From Candidatus Gillettellia adelgis (GTDB taxonomy: Bacteria > Pseudomonadota > Gammaproteobacteria > Enterobacterales > Enterobacteriaceae): a DNA stretch of 64,000 nt. The notes under the pieces are model-generated. The model searched no databases, was not told the origin of the DNA, and saw only the letters and a program-made list of their open reading frames with translations. The position numbers were made by a program, and so were the translations under genes. Shown here one piece after another: positions 1 to 14,925 of the stretch (within the stretch, counting starts at the first letter, position 1; each line of letters opens with the position of its first letter). The stretch covers positions 806,001 through 870,000 of the forward strand of contig CP047043.1 of NCBI GenBank assembly GCA_020541285.1, written 5' to 3'.

Positions 1-1624
1 ACTTACAAGAAATATTTTTTAAACATACAGGTTACTAACAGCTATTTTAGGATATATAAAAGGAATTATATACTGTCAATACGATAAAATCGTTTTTTAT
101 TACACTTTGCGTGAATGCTCTTAATTGACTCCTAACTCCTAATAACGATATGCAAGTTACTTTTCTCCATTTTCTGATTACCATTAATCAGCGCATTCAG
201 CGACTCACACTATATGTCTACTAGGTATACTCAGGGTTCTACTATTACTCGCCTGGTAGGCATATGTAATAGCGATATCTGTTTTTAAAAAAAACTAAAT
301 AATCTCATTGCGCAATACATATGAATATTCTTCATATAAGTTTTACCCAATATTTTCTAACTGTTAAGTATTCGTAGCTCTGCGATATAAACCTGCGAAG
401 TTGTAAATGATTTAACACTTTAGTTTATCTGTTCGTTGTCACATAGTTAAAATTATTATTTTATACATTTATCATGGTCAATGATGCTAAATAAGATGTT
501 ATAAACCTTGGATACAATAATTACTATAGAACCTGTTTGTTTGAAAATGTTAGAAAAATTTAATGATTGTCTTTCGCCTACTACGTAATGTAGTATCGTA
601 GTCATATAAAACTAACCATTGAAATTAACGCATTATGATGATCGTAAACTATTAAATACTTATCCTCATTTAATATCTAGCAAAATAAGGATGGAAGGCT
701 AAAACAGGCAGAAACCAATGTAAATGACACTATCTCTGAACGTATATTGAAAGTATTCACTCTGTAGAGCTCTTACTAAGGTTGTAAATGATATGTAAGT
801 TAATCAAAATAGCTGCACAGTAAAGTTACTAACTGTGTTATTTCATTACTCTATGTAAAAATTAATATAACGATAGACAAGTCATTGGATTGTAGCACAA
901 TGCTAATAAAACAAAACGAAAAGCTATTAGTTTATTATATAGAGTTTATATTCGTGCAAAAAGGAAAATATTGTAATAAGTATATAATACAGTAAGAGGA
1001 TTTTATCCTTAAAGCTTATAAGAGGTCCGCAATAAGCATAATATATACTACATACAACATGACAAATACAATCACTTGATGATCTAGCTATTAGTGATTT
1101 GCACTATGATATATGTTATTGATACTAAAACTATTTAAATAGAATCGAATATCTAACGACTGCAAGACAGGCAAGAAACACCCCTGCGTTTCTTTAAATA
1201 AGACTTTCCACTCATCAACGATAGGATTATGCAATCCTTTCTCATATTCATCAGCTGAATAATTATAATGCTAGAAGCAGCTGAATTTATTTCAGCAATT
1301 ACTTTTAATCTATCGTTGCTATTACTGATGTCAAATAAATGAAATACCTAACTCAAACATTAAGAAATGACGGTACTTAAGCCATCAAGGGAATCACATA
1401 GTTTCAAAGCATTTTAGTAGTTGAACTAGTAATATTTGTAAATCAATGTCATATAATTCAGTTCTTGTGTACAATTCACACTGTCACACTACTTTATTAA
1501 AATAATCCAATTAAAATAAATACCTATTCCATGTATAATACTAGCATCATTTCTTTCATTATAAATTTTATTGAATCTAATAAGCTAATTAACGAATAAT
1601 GAATGTATTTAAGGTAACAATAAT
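1..1624. other. long eroded intergenic region before ychF
   Basis: AT-rich DNA with stops in all frames and no intact gene. In E. coli pth lies directly upstream of ychF, but I could not recognise a pth remnant here. The only protein-like stretch is on the minus strand at about 1091-1266: roughly 57 codons between stops, containing DEYEKGLHNPIVDEW, which I could not assign to a family. Confidence 0.6.
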
Positions 1625-2716
1625 ATGGGATTTAAATGTAGTATCATCGGCCTTCCTAATGTAGGAAAATCCACTCTATTTAACGCTTTAACTAAATCGA
1701 ATGTCGAAGTAGCAAATTTCCCTTTCTGCACTATTGCACCCAATACAGGTGTGGTACCGATGCCTGATCCTCGTCTAGATGAATTAGCTAAAATTATTAA
1801 GCCACAGCGTATTTTTCCAACTACTATGGAATTTGTGGATATTGCTGGGTTAGTGAAAGGTGCTTCAAAAGGAGAAGGCCTTGGCAATCAGTTTCTAAAA
1901 AAAATCAGTGAAACTGAAGCTATCGGCCATATAGTGCGCTGCTTTAAAAACGATAAAATCGTTCATGTTAATAATAAAGTTGATCCTGCTAAGGATATCG
2001 AAGTAATTAATAATGAACTCACGTTATCTGACCTGGATACCTGTAAACGCGCTATCCATCTTATACAGAAAAAGTCTAAAAAAATCGATAAAGACGATCA
2101 TGTTAAGCTCGCTGTTTTAGAAAAATGTTTATCACACTTAGAGGATTTTGGTGTGTTACACACACTAAATCTAAATATAGAAGACAAATCCGTAATTCGC
2201 TACTTAAACCTTTTAACACTGAAACCCACTATTTATATTGCGAACGTTAACGAAGATGGATTTGAGAATAACCCATATCTAGATGACGTACGTAAAATTG
2301 CTAAAATTACAACATCAGGAGTAATTGCCGTATGCGCTACTTTAGAATCCGATATTGCTAAACTCAAAGATGCAGAGCATGAGGAGTTTATAACTGCACT
2401 TGGGCTAGAAGAACCAGGTCTACACCAGGTAATTCGCGCTGGCTATAATTTGCTTAATTTACAGACTTTCTTCACTGCTGGTATTAAAGAAGTACGTGCT
2501 TGGACTATTCCGATAGGTGCCACTGCTTTACAAGCAGCAAGCAAGATCCACACTGATTTCAAAAAAGGCTTTATCCGCGCAAAAACAATCGCGTATGAAG
2601 ACTTTATTACCTATCATGGTGAGCAAGGTGCTAAAGAAGCCGGTAAAATTCGAGCAGAAGGTAAAAATTACATCCTAAAAGATGGTGACGTAATGCATTT
2701 TTTATTCAATGTCTGA
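1625..2716 (+). CDS. ychF: redox-regulated ATPase YchF (OLA1 family)
   Basis: The 363-residue product has the same length as E. coli YchF and aligns from first to last residue. YchF is an Obg-like P-loop ATPase that associates with ribosomes and is linked to oxidative-stress control. The P-loop GLPNVGKST lies at residues 9-17, followed by the switch region [19 protein letters not shown] near residue 70. NVNE near residue 202 replaces the NKxD motif of true GTPases and explains the family's ATP preference. The C-terminal TGS domain ends in [11 protein letters not shown]. An AAGGT ribosome-binding site lies about 10 bases before the ATG. In E. coli it follows pth, which is not visible here, so the gene now stands alone. 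Identity is certain; the cellular role is inferred from the family. Confidence 0.97.
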   Translation: MGFKCSIIGLPNVGKSTLFNALTKSNVEVANFPFCTIAPNTGVVPMPDPRLDELAKIIKPQRIFPTTMEFVDIAGLVKGASKGEGLGNQFLKKISETEAIGHIVRCFKNDKIVHVNNKVDPAKDIEVINNELTLSDLDTCKRAIHLIQKKSKKIDKDDHVKLAVLEKCLSHLEDFGVLHTLNLNIEDKSVIRYLNLLTLKPTIYIANVNEDGFENNPYLDDVRKIAKITTSGVIAVCATLESDIAKLKDAEHEEFITALGLEEPGLHQVIRAGYNLLNLQTFFTAGIKEVRAWTIPIGATALQAASKIHTDFKKGFIRAKTIAYEDFITYHGEQGAKEAGKIRAEGKNYILKDGDVMHFLFNV

Positions 2717-4046
2717 TGCATGTGATTTTTTATGGGATGACATTATATTTTATGGAAAGACATAAAATTCTAAAAAGTTTATTGATTTTATCTATAATGT
2801 GTATTATTTCTTAATATAACTATAGATAGCAATCAGTACTTTACCTTGCATAGTAAAAGTTATGCTTGTTATCCCTAATAAGTTTATATGTCACTGAGTG
2901 CACACTATTGACACACTTGTTTTTGGATTATAATTCACCATAAAATAATCAAGCGCATCTATTGATCCTGTAGCCTCTAGAGTATAAATATCTAGTTTAA
3001 ATATCAGAAACAATATTGGAAAGATCATTGCATCACTCAATGATAAAAGTATATGCATCACTAAAAAAAGCAAATACAATGCTAAATACACCGTACACAT
3101 TTAAAAAACATGTGTACTCTTAATATCACACTTGATTAACAGTGTACATTAGTGAATATTTAAAAAAATAACACTTAATGATATCATTGTACTGGAACTG
3201 TAGTGTTTATTACAATAGCTATAGATAGTAACAGTATACCTAGACTAATGATCTAGATAAGAACCCTAAACATACTATGAATACACTAAAGTGCGATAAA
3301 TCTAGAATACCAAAAGTATCAGTACCTATAGCTCTATGTATAGAGAACGTCAAGAAAATTTCAGACTTTCATATTACTCGATACCAATGTAGTACTATTA
3401 ATATATCAAACTTAATATATTAAAATATCAAATATTTACTCTATTAGTTCACGATTATGTAGCTAAAATATGTCTAATATAGCGAGATCGTGAGTACTAT
3501 AGCAGATAAGTGCTCAGTGCATTTGTTGTGGTAGTGCTAAACCTATTGTTGATAAATAGATAGCAAAGGAGATATTAATTGCTGCAACACTTAACACTAA
3601 CTACGAAAACTTTTAGATAACTAAGCAACACTTATTAACCATTCGGCATAGTACAAAACTAAGCTACTAAGAATCCCTGCGACTAGATAACGCACGCACC
3701 TGTATTTTAGCACAGGTGTATTATCTGATACATAATACTAATGAACTAGATGTTTTATTGTTAGTTAATAAAAGTATAAATAATAAAAAGTATAGGTACA
3801 ATAACGATCAATAACAATAGGTAATGTAAATTTTACCAAACTAATGCAATATTCTTGCAATTTGCTAGATCCTAGCTAATATTACTGTATTACCTTTTTA
3901 TTAATAAAGCATCACTTAACACTAATAAAATAAAAGACTATTAAAATAATTGTCCAAAATAATAACCAAAATTTATTATATACTATACTGTGGTAGTTAG
4001 TTGTATAGTTATATGTAAAGTTTAATCAAAAACCCATGGCAAGGAG
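2717..4046. other. eroded intergenic region between ychF and the tRNA cluster
   Basis: No gene recognised. A 69-codon minus-strand frame at 2891-3100 is rich in hydrophobic residues, but it matches no family I know and has no ribosome-binding site, so I treat it as chance. A G-run followed by five T's just 3' of tRNA-Pro (minus strand, about 4026-4035) could be the remains of the tRNA operon terminator. Confidence 0.5.
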
Positions 4047-4123
4047 TGGTCGGCGAGAGAGGATTTGAACCTCCGACCCACTGGTCCCAAACCAGTTGCG
4101 CTACCAAACTGCGCTACTCACCG
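4047..4123 (-). tRNA. proM: tRNA-Pro(UGG)
   Basis: Complete cloverleaf on the minus strand with anticodon TGG. The acceptor stem CGGTGAG pairs with CTCGCCG through one G-U pair, and the CCA end is encoded. It is the last gene of a four-tRNA cluster with the same order as E. coli argX-hisR-leuT-proM. Confidence 0.97.
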
Positions 4124-4177
4124 ATTCTAGTATTAGAAACACTCTTAACAGCTTACAACTCCTATATTATTATAGGG

Positions 4178-4261
4178 TGCGAAGAGAGGGATTTGAACCC
4201 TCACATCCGTAGGGATACTAACACCTGAAGCTAGCGCGTCTACCAGTTTCGCCACCTTCGC
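4178..4261 (-). tRNA. leuT: tRNA-Leu(CAG)
   Basis: Class II tRNA with a long variable arm on the minus strand. The anticodon loop reads CTTCAGG (anticodon CAG) and the acceptor stem is GCGAAGG. The bases after the discriminator A read CCC rather than CCA, so the CCA end is not encoded and must be added by tRNA nucleotidyltransferase. It is the third gene of the argX-hisR-leuT-proM operon. Confidence 0.95.
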
Positions 4262-4292
4262 GCAACTATAAACAGCATAGATATTTTATAGT

Positions 4293-4369
4293 TGGGGTGA
4301 CTAATGGGGCTCGAACCCACGACAACTGGAATCACAATCCAGGGCTCTACCAACTGAGCTACAGTCACC
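4293..4369 (-). tRNA. hisR: tRNA-His(GUG)
   Basis: Minus-strand cloverleaf with anticodon GTG in the loop TTGTGAT. The acceptor is GGTGACT, and CCCCA at the 3' end includes an encoded CCA. It is the second gene of the conserved argX-hisR-leuT-proM cluster. Confidence 0.96.
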
Positions 4370-4430
4370 ATAATACCTAATTCAGAAAAAACATATTACT
4401 AACCAGAGAATCTACACATACACTTAATAG

Positions 4431-4504
4431 TGCGCCCGACAGGGTTCGAACCTGAGACCTTTGCCTCCGGAGGGCAGCGCTCTATCCAACTGAGCTACGG
4501 GCGC
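4431..4504 (-). tRNA. argX: tRNA-Arg(CCG)
   Basis: Minus-strand cloverleaf with anticodon CCG (CCTCCGGAG) and a perfect GCGCCCG/CGGGCGC acceptor stem. The bases after the discriminator A read CTA, so CCA is not encoded, unlike in E. coli argX. It is the first gene of the four-tRNA operon, preceded by a promoter-like sequence. Confidence 0.95.
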
Positions 4505-4534
4505 ATAGCACACGTGTACTACGCATACTACGAA

Positions 4535-4564
4535 TTTATAGCGATTTTGTCTAGTATCTTTCAA
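4535..4564 (-). promoter_or_regulatory. probable sigma-70 promoter of the argX tRNA operon
   Basis: On the minus strand TTGAAA (4564-4559), an 18-base spacer and TATAAA (4540-4535) lie about 30 bases before argX. A second possible pair, TAGACA with a 17-base spacer and TAGTAT (4553-4525), overlaps it. Either would start transcription 10-25 bases before the first tRNA. Confidence 0.55.
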
Positions 4565-7500
4565 GAAATATTTATTTTTAATGCTATAACGTTTAGACTC
4601 GCCTAAAAGCAATCTCATCTAAGTCACTTTGTTTATGAGTGCATATTATATTTCTATCGATTTTTATGCGGATAGCATTTTATACAAAAGATATAACGAA
4701 CTAACTTTTTAATAAATAACCCTTAATTATTAGTAAAATACATGTCTCTTCCTGCATTCTTATACTACATAGAGTATACCGTAAATGTGAAGTAAGTAAT
4801 GTATTTCGTGATATGATTAAAATTTCACGTTATGAAATTTATTACTTTCTTATACTAATTTCAAGAACTATATAGTTGGGGTAGCTAAAAACATGGCATT
4901 CATGCATTGATAATGCACTTGCGTTGCAATCATGAAAGACCACCTACATTGAATAAAAACAACTTAATGCTATATAACACCTATCAATAATCAAGAAATA
5001 CCTATACATTTTATGTTATACAGCTAATATGACACTGTGTCAATAACAAATAAAGTTGAAATTTTAGGAACACCTTTCCGGGAACTAGCCTACTAACATG
5101 ACCATTCATAAGTAATGCAATCACTGCAACAAAGTCAACAATATTGGTAATCGCTACAACCTACTTTAAAATTACTCAATTTACCAAGTTATGAGTCATC
5201 TTAGCATTATTTTTTTAGGAAAAGTCAACAGAACAATAAATATTGTAACGATATAAAATTAGAATACGCTACAGAAAATTATTAGTCATATGCTTGACAT
5301 GACTTTATATTTTATCCTTATTAAATATAATACCTAGCATCTCTACTCTTCTACTAAGAGGTCACTAAGATATAAAAAAGACATAGGAATCTTTCCTCAC
5401 AACCAGAACAGCGTGTATAATCTGTAGATCGCTGTAATCAATTAGTGCACTGCTCACACAAATACACCAACATAATCTCTACCGTTGTCTATTAAACAAT
5501 AACTCTAGAGAACTACTTTGCGCTCAGCAAAGTAAAATTTTAGCGCGTTATATAACCGTACAACTACCAAAGCAGCCAACGACACTAGTGTCTACTGCCA
5601 TCAGGGCTAAAATGTATTTAGGACTTACTGTAAAATAATAGTTAGTATAAACTTTAATAAAAACGATCTTTGCAAATCAACAATTATCCATGTGAACCGC
5701 GCGTTTTAAAAAGTCAGACAAAAAGAAGAATATAGGTACTTATAAATATAAGTATATAATAAATTTTATTAGTTCCAAGGATAATATTTCATCTGTTGCT
5801 CGTACAATAAAAAAAATAATTTGATAATATCATACACATAAAGTATCGATAGTCTTACCAATTCAAAATATAATTAAGCTGTACACATAGACCGACTACG
5901 ATAACACTCATTACGTAGTCACCTTGATAGACCTACCTCTAATCTTCGGTATAGTCTTAGATTGTTCTTTATAAGCTAAACCCCCTCGATAATGTTAAGT
6001 GGTACTGACTGATTAATGACTATTCATCATTATCAATACTACTTAGTATCACAACAGTATAACAAGCACACATCCTTCAGTACCATTGCAAGCAAGGTGA
6101 TAGTGAGTATACATAATTTCAGGCTGAATTGTTTGTTTTTAATGCTAAAATAAAATGCCAAGAATACAGTACAGCATGTAATAGACATTACAAAGAGCAC
6201 ACCCATCAAATACCTACATTTTAATTAACTTTAGTATATGAAAAGCGTCGGAGTTATTAAGTTCGTGGTATTTGATTACAATAAAAACGTTTTTATTGAT
6301 AGTGAAGGAGACATCTGGATTATTTAAGTAGCTGTATCTTATAAGTTTATTTTACTTACAGTATTTAAAATAGGTTTAAGTGCGCTTAGCTGTAATTACG
6401 AGAGTTTTTCGTTATAGGCTTCAAGTATATGCGCGCTTCATGCCCCATGTAGAATACATATTTTATATGATATACTAAGTAAGTTTATCGTTCTAGGTCT
6501 TCTATTGCAGTGTTATATAGTCTAATGGTATTAGTGTGTATTTCTTTACATGTTGTATGCATGTAGTAGATAAATGTTTTGTATTACAAGCATCGCAAAT
6601 AGTCATCGCGTCACATCTAAAAGGGTATAACAGGTACTGCACTGTGATTATTAGGTCAATTAGTAGATGAGGTAGTTAACAAGCAATTGTTTATCATATA
6701 GTTCGTTCAACCGCTCATACTATACTCAAGTGACTTTCAGTATATCTATTTTAGGTTGTATGTTCGAGTTTTCTATTTTTAACACATTGAAGTACGGAAA
6801 TCTTATAGAAATAAGAACATTAAAAACTTATTCCAGAGTAGAATACTCTGGAACTAAAATAACTTTATACAACAATACATAGAAGATGCGCTCATAGCGA
6901 GGAACATGAGTTCTTCTGTCTACTCGTAGTAGTTTTAACGTTTATGATCTGCGAATGCAAGAGCTATTAACACACCCCTTTTGAAGATCACAAGATATAC
7001 GGGAAAGCTATAATATAAAATTTTATCGAATAAATGCAAATAAGTTTATATGTAAAGGTTACAAGTATATAGTTAACTGCTATTTGTATTGTAATATAGT
7101 AATATTAACCGCTCATTATGCTCAGAATAATGAGCCATTGATAATACACAAGCATCTCAGAAGAAGTCAAGTCATGCTAAAATAATTATCTCAACCATCT
7201 AGCTGATGCTTAATGGATCTGATAAAAGATCAGAGCTAGAACCTTTACTACTGTACAATATATATGCATTACTATTCCGTCATCATGCAAGTAAGCATCT
7301 CTTAGTTCAATAACTTTACAATCAAACATGATAATTTCTACATGTGAGAGTTACGTAAAACAATATTTTTTAATTCTGTATTGAGATGGTTGCTATAAAG
7401 CCTCTGTCAGACGTATATTCTACTGAGCATGCAATTGCTTTTTGGCATCTACCGGAATATCCTGCTTATTATAATTAGAAACACTGGTGTATTTTCCGGA

Positions 7501-7906
7501 GCCATTATATTATATTAAAGTTTCCCGCATAACGAGGCTCACAAATAGAAGACACGAAGCTACTACTATAATTACAAAAAATATTTGTTATACTCACTGG
7601 AAATGCTGTAATTATATTGCTATATATTACAAGAGGTTAAAAAAACAAGTGTCATATTCTTAATAATCTACAACAGATACTACAATACTACTTTTAATAC
7701 ATCAAAATATATGCTTCGTGCACTCAAAAATGCGAGGGAAGAACGCGATAATATTACCTTGAAATTTACTACTAAATACTTTATGATATCTTAAAGCATT
7801 CTTAATATACATAAGTCGTGATATTTTCAAATACATAATAACAGTATAATAAAATTAAGTTCTATTGATTTGTGTAAAATACTAGTCAAACTGGTATTTA
7901 TGGTGA
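4565..7906. other. 3.3-kb eroded region without intact genes
   Basis: AT-rich DNA with dense stops and nothing recognisable as a gene. A hairpin at 5514-5534 (TACTTTGC / GCAAAGTA, 5-base loop) followed by AAATTTT may be an old terminator. In E. coli yifK precedes argX; I could not recognise its remains. Confidence 0.5.
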
Positions 7907-9625
7907 TCAGCGCTGAACTTGTTTTAGTAAAAAAGCAATAATTTTATCAATTTTAATCATTTGTTTCTTTCCAATACGACGATTTTTATACTCAATTTCT
8001 TCATTAGCGAGATTACGGTCACCAATAACGATAGAATGTGGTACACCTATCAGTTCAATATCTGAAAACATTACACCAAGGCGTTCTCTACGGTCATCAA
8101 GTAGCGTGTCAACACCATAAGAACATAAAGTACTATATAACTTTTCAGATAGAATTTGCACATAGGAGGACTTATGCATATTAATAGGTAGAATCGCCAC
8201 TTGAAATGGTGTAATTGCATCTGGCCAAATAATACCACGTTCATCATGATGTTGTTCGATAATAGCAGCAACCACTCGGCTTATTCCAATGCCATAGCAA
8301 CCTACAGTTAATAACTGATTGCGACTCTTTCCATTTTGTACAGTAGCTTGCATCTTTTCCGAATATTTAGTGCCAAGCTGAAAGATATGACCTACTTCAA
8401 TTCCACGTCTAATTAATAATGTACCTTGGCCATCTGGACTAGCATCACCTTCTACTACATTACGAATGTCAGCAACCTGTGGTAGGGCTAAATCACGCTG
8501 AAAATTAATACCGAGATAGTATTTATCATCAATATTAGCGCCTGCAGCAAAATCACTCATGACTGCCACACTATAATCGGCGATTATCGGAACCTGTAGC
8601 TTAATTGGGCCTAGTGAACTAGGGTTTGAATCAATAATAGTGCGGATTTCCTCTTCGGTAGCAAAAACAAGTGGCGCCGCAACTTTCATTAGCTGTTCAG
8701 CTTTAATTACATTTAATGTATGATCTCCACGCACCAACAGAGCAATAAATTTATGGCCGCTGTCTTCAGTCGCTCTAACTAGTAATGTTTTAATGATTTT
8801 CTCTATGGGTAATTTTAACTGCTTAATTAGATCAGCAATAGTGTTAGCATTCAATGTATTTACTATGCGCAACGCTTCGCTAGCTTCCTCATGAGAGCAG
8901 GGTGGCATCACTGCTTCTGCTAACTCAATATTAGCCGCGTAACTAGAAGTAGTTGAAAATACAATATCATCTTCACCAATATCACTGAGCGCTTGAAATT
9001 CATACGAGGCATGGCCACCCATCGAACCAGTATCAGCATGTACTGAACGGACGTCCAATCCTATACGGCGAAAGATTTTATGGTAAGTTTGATACATTAT
9101 ATCGTATGTCCCCTGTAGAGATTCTTGTGAAGTATGAAATGAATAAGCATCTTTCATAAGAAATTCACGGGAACGCATTACCCCGAAACGTGGACGTACT
9201 TCGTCACGAAATTTTATTTGAATTTGAAAAAGGATTAATGGTAGCTGCTTGTACGAGTTGATTTCATTACGAATTAGATCAGTAATGACTTCTTCATGAG
9301 TTGGTCCAAGTACAAATGGGCGATGATAGCGATCAAAAAAACGCAATAATTCTTGTCCGTACTTCTCCCATCGACCACTTTTTCGCCACAGTCCTGCTGG
9401 TTGGACTATGGGCATAGAAACTTCAATCGCATTAATGTTATTCATTTCTTCACGTATGATATTTTCTACTTTTTTTAAAACACGCAAGCCAGTCGGTAAC
9501 CAAGTGTAAAGACCAGAGGCTAACTTCCTAATCATCCCGGCGCGTAGCATAAGTTTTTGGCTGATTATTTCAGCATCAGCGGGGGTCTCTTTGAGAGTGG
9601 ATAGTAGATATTGGCTAATACGCAT
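7907..9625 (-). CDS. proS: prolyl-tRNA synthetase
   Basis: The 572-residue product has exactly the E. coli length. It is a class II aminoacyl-tRNA synthetase that charges tRNA-Pro with proline; its substrate tRNA-Pro(UGG) is encoded in the same window. It starts [19 protein letters not shown], as in E. coli. Motif 2 is visible as [12 protein letters not shown] near residue 140, motif 3 as [13 protein letters not shown] near residue 445, and the family signature [15 protein letters not shown] near residue 107. The inserted editing domain (about residues 224-407), which hydrolyses mischarged Ala-tRNA-Pro, is complete, with VALLVRGDH-like [12 protein letters not shown] and [10 protein letters not shown]. 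In E. coli trmO lies directly upstream in the same direction; here that stretch is eroded. No partner genes remain around it. Confidence 0.98.
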   Translation of the reverse strand: MRISQYLLSTLKETPADAEIISQKLMLRAGMIRKLASGLYTWLPTGLRVLKKVENIIREEMNNINAIEVSMPIVQPAGLWRKSGRWEKYGQELLRFFDRYHRPFVLGPTHEEVITDLIRNEINSYKQLPLILFQIQIKFRDEVRPRFGVMRSREFLMKDAYSFHTSQESLQGTYDIMYQTYHKIFRRIGLDVRSVHADTGSMGGHASYEFQALSDIGEDDIVFSTTSSYAANIELAEAVMPPCSHEEASEALRIVNTLNANTIADLIKQLKLPIEKIIKTLLVRATEDSGHKFIALLVRGDHTLNVIKAEQLMKVAAPLVFATEEEIRTIIDSNPSSLGPIKLQVPIIADYSVAVMSDFAAGANIDDKYYLGINFQRDLALPQVADIRNVVEGDASPDGQGTLLIRRGIEVGHIFQLGTKYSEKMQATVQNGKSRNQLLTVGCYGIGISRVVAAIIEQHHDERGIIWPDAITPFQVAILPINMHKSSYVQILSEKLYSTLCSYGVDTLLDDRRERLGVMFSDIELIGVPHSIVIGDRNLANEEIEYKNRRIGKKQMIKIDKIIAFLLKQVQR

Positions 9626-12384
<2,759 letters not shown>

Positions 12385-12471
12385 CCCTTTATAAAATACG
12401 ATCGTATTACATGGATACAAAAAGAGTCAGGTAATGTTTCGCCTACTTCCTTTAAGGAACCCTTATAATTT

Positions 12472-13431
12472 ATGAATCTAATGTTGAGTAGGGGGGCATC
12501 CATACAATGGCGACTTTTTTTAGCAGTAATTATCGCGATTATCTTAATGATTGCTGACAGCCAGATTAATGCATTCATAAAAATACGTCAATACATGGAT
12601 ACCGCTATTAGTCCTCTCTATTTTCTTGTTGATGAACCACGCAAGATTTTAGATAGCTTATCAGAAACTTTAACTACTCGAAAAACGCTACAATTTGAAA
12701 ACCGTATTCTTCGAGAGGAGCTGTTACTAAAAAACAAAAATCTTCTTCTTTTTGATTATTTAAAACAAGAAAATACTAATTTACGTAAACTTTTAAGATC
12801 ACCATTATACCAAGATGAATATGCAACGGTAACCCAAGTAATTTCTACTATCTCTAACCCATATAGCGAGCAAGTAGTTATCGATAAAGGGTCTAATAAT
12901 GGCGTATACGAAGGTCAGCCTGTGGTTAGCGACAAAGGCGTGGTCGGTCAGATAGTAGCGGTAGCTAAAATTACTAGTCGTGTACTGCTAATGTGTGATG
13001 CTTCGCATGCATTACCGATTCAGGTGCTACGTAACGACATTCGGGCGATAACTACAGGTAGAGGCTGCGCTGATGATTTACAACTCGAGGATTTACCAAA
13101 AAATACTGATATTCAAGCAGGCGATATTCTTGTTACTTCTGGCTTAGACGGCCGTTTTCCGATAGGTTATCCAGTAGCGGTTGTTTCTTCCGTAAAAATA
13201 AATAACGAACGCGCATCTACTATAATTCAAGCACATCCAATTGCCAGACTAAAACACCTTCATTATTTACTGTTGCTATGGGGTATACATAATAATAATT
13301 CTCTACCTCTACCACCAGATAAAGTCAAACAGATAGTTAATAAGCGCCTACATCCTAGAAAAGGTGAGCCGTTAAATAAAACTGTTAATACATCATTACC
13401 GCTTCTGTATGAAAAATTTACTAATGAATAA
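12472..13431 (+). CDS. mreC: rod-shape protein MreC
   Basis: MreC is a bitopic inner-membrane protein whose periplasmic part links MreB filaments to the wall-synthesis enzymes. The product has 319 residues against 367 in E. coli. A short cytoplasmic tail ([13 protein letters not shown]) is followed by one membrane helix at about residues 17-36 and a coiled coil around residues 65-105 ([15 protein letters not shown]). The beta-rich core follows, with [17 protein letters not shown] and [17 protein letters not shown]. The missing residues are the Pro/Ala/Gln-rich C-terminal tail of the E. coli protein, which is poorly conserved, so function is probably kept. It starts 87 bases after mreB and overlaps mreD by 8 bases, consistent with one transcript. 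Confidence 0.95.
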   Translation: MNLMLSRGASIQWRLFLAVIIAIILMIADSQINAFIKIRQYMDTAISPLYFLVDEPRKILDSLSETLTTRKTLQFENRILREELLLKNKNLLLFDYLKQENTNLRKLLRSPLYQDEYATVTQVISTISNPYSEQVVIDKGSNNGVYEGQPVVSDKGVVGQIVAVAKITSRVLLMCDASHALPIQVLRNDIRAITTGRGCADDLQLEDLPKNTDIQAGDILVTSGLDGRFPIGYPVAVVSSVKINNERASTIIQAHPIARLKHLHYLLLLWGIHNNNSLPLPPDKVKQIVNKRLHPRKGEPLNKTVNTSLPLLYEKFTNE

Positions 13432-13912
13432 CCACTATATCCATGGCCGTTGGATTATTTGGTTATCATTCTTGTCAGCGTTAATATTACAAATCATGCC
13501 GTGGCCAGCACAACTCCATATGTTCCGACCGTCTTGGATCGAGTTAGTACTAATTTACTGGGCGATAGCATTACCACACCGCATTAATATTGGTAATGGC
13601 TTCCTTCTTGGGCTTATTCTGGATCTTCTTTTGGGCTCCACGCTTGGAGTCTATGCGCTAGCGCTAGGTATGATTACTTATCTAGCGGTATTTAAATATC
13701 AACTCTTTCGAAATATAATTCTATGGAAACAAGCGTTAATCATAGTGCTGCTATCACTAGTGATGGATGTAATAGTATTTTGGGAAGAATGTTTAGTAAT
13801 CAATGCATTATTCCGATTAGAAGTGCTTTGGAATAGTGTAGTAAATGGCATACTTTGGCCGTGGTTATTTCTATTGTTGCGTAAAATTCGTCGTCAATTT
13901 ACAGTAAAGTAA
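13424..13912 (+). CDS. mreD: rod-shape protein MreD
   Basis: MreD is the polytopic inner-membrane partner of MreC in the elongation machinery. I use the ATG at 13424, giving 162 residues ([16 protein letters not shown]) and the same length and start as E. coli. An ATG at 13409 would add 5 residues. The protein has about five hydrophobic segments. It contains [19 protein letters not shown] and the charged end RKIRRQF, both close to E. coli. The start lies inside the end of mreC (8-base overlap), so translation is probably coupled. In E. coli yhdE and rng follow; here that DNA is decayed. Confidence 0.95.
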   Translation: MNNHYIHGRWIIWLSFLSALILQIMPWPAQLHMFRPSWIELVLIYWAIALPHRINIGNGFLLGLILDLLLGSTLGVYALALGMITYLAVFKYQLFRNIILWKQALIIVLLSLVMDVIVFWEECLVINALFRLEVLWNSVVNGILWPWLFLLLRKIRRQFTVK

Positions 13913-14925
13913 AAACATATCAATAATTATGATATGTTTCACTTCAATTCCTACATTTTATGTTAATTACTAACTCTGGTCAGTATGCTATTTTGACGTT
14001 TTCTTTAACATACTATAAATTAGTGACAACATCATATTATAGGGCTATGATGGCAGTTGCTCATAAATAACACACTAGTACTTTTGAAATCTGATAATTT
14101 ATTTAATATTCTGCAATCTATCACCATAAAATATGTAATGATCTCTTTAATTATTTAAAATGCGTAATGTTTGTAAAAGATCCTTATTCCTTTACCATAA
14201 GCGCTACATTACTGCAATTCAAAAGACAAAGTTTAAACCCCTTGATAATGACCGATATAAAATAAGCATATTGAATTGTATAAGAATGTTCTATTAGTTT
14301 GTAAAACTAAACTTTGTATTATCTAAACTTTTTTCATTAGTCTTCTACACACAATAATTATCAGAGAATTTTTTAATAAAAGCCAATGGAAACGAAAAAT
14401 TTTCGTTTCCATCATCATATACGTATAATATAAACTTTAAATTGTTTATTATCTAAAATACCTTTCTGCTAATAACGAAAATATTATTTAATACACAGGA
14501 AATCATAGGCATAAGTGATATTTTAGGTATACCTCAAAGTCTGTACTGTAAAAGATTTAGCTGTAAACTACTGATGTATTGAATGAATAAAGTCTAGAGT
14601 CATAAAAGAAATTTTAGAAGGTTACAAGAATACAAAAAAGTTACAGATCACAACATTATCCTGGTTTGTTCTTGCAATTGATTTGACATACAGAATCAGA
14701 TGACATATTCCTGTATAGTAACCTCAAAGGTTTCAAATAAAATAATCAGTATCAATTAAGTAGGTTTAATATCATTAATATACCACGCCTAAAATAATAT
14801 AGCTAGGATATTAATCCGTACATACAATACCATTAACAACGAGGATACCCTCAATATTTTTATAACAAAACAAATTACCTTATAAAAAAGATATTTAAGA
14901 TCATCCTGAATAAATCAAATGTGTA
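13913..14925. other. eroded region, expected site of yhdE (Maf-like)
   Basis: E. coli has yhdE between mreD and rng. The size of the gap fits, and a plus-strand stretch near 13950 resembles the Maf start LYLASGSPRRQELL only weakly (spacing and a shared S-G). The rest is unreadable. Two short T-rich hairpin-like stretches near 14390-14410 (GAAACGAAAATT / AATTTTCGTTTC) form a dyad that may be an old terminator. Confidence 0.4.

Noticed and set aside
1091-1266. Minus-strand stretch with DEYEKGLHNPIVDEW
   Set aside because: It looks protein-like, but I could not match it to any family or to the expected pth position; too short to call.
2891-3100. 69-codon hydrophobic minus-strand frame
   Set aside because: No family match or ribosome-binding site, and composition is as expected for AT-rich random sequence.
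4046-4228. 60-codon frame beginning [15 protein letters not shown]
   Set aside because: It is a translation across the tRNA-Pro and tRNA-Leu genes.
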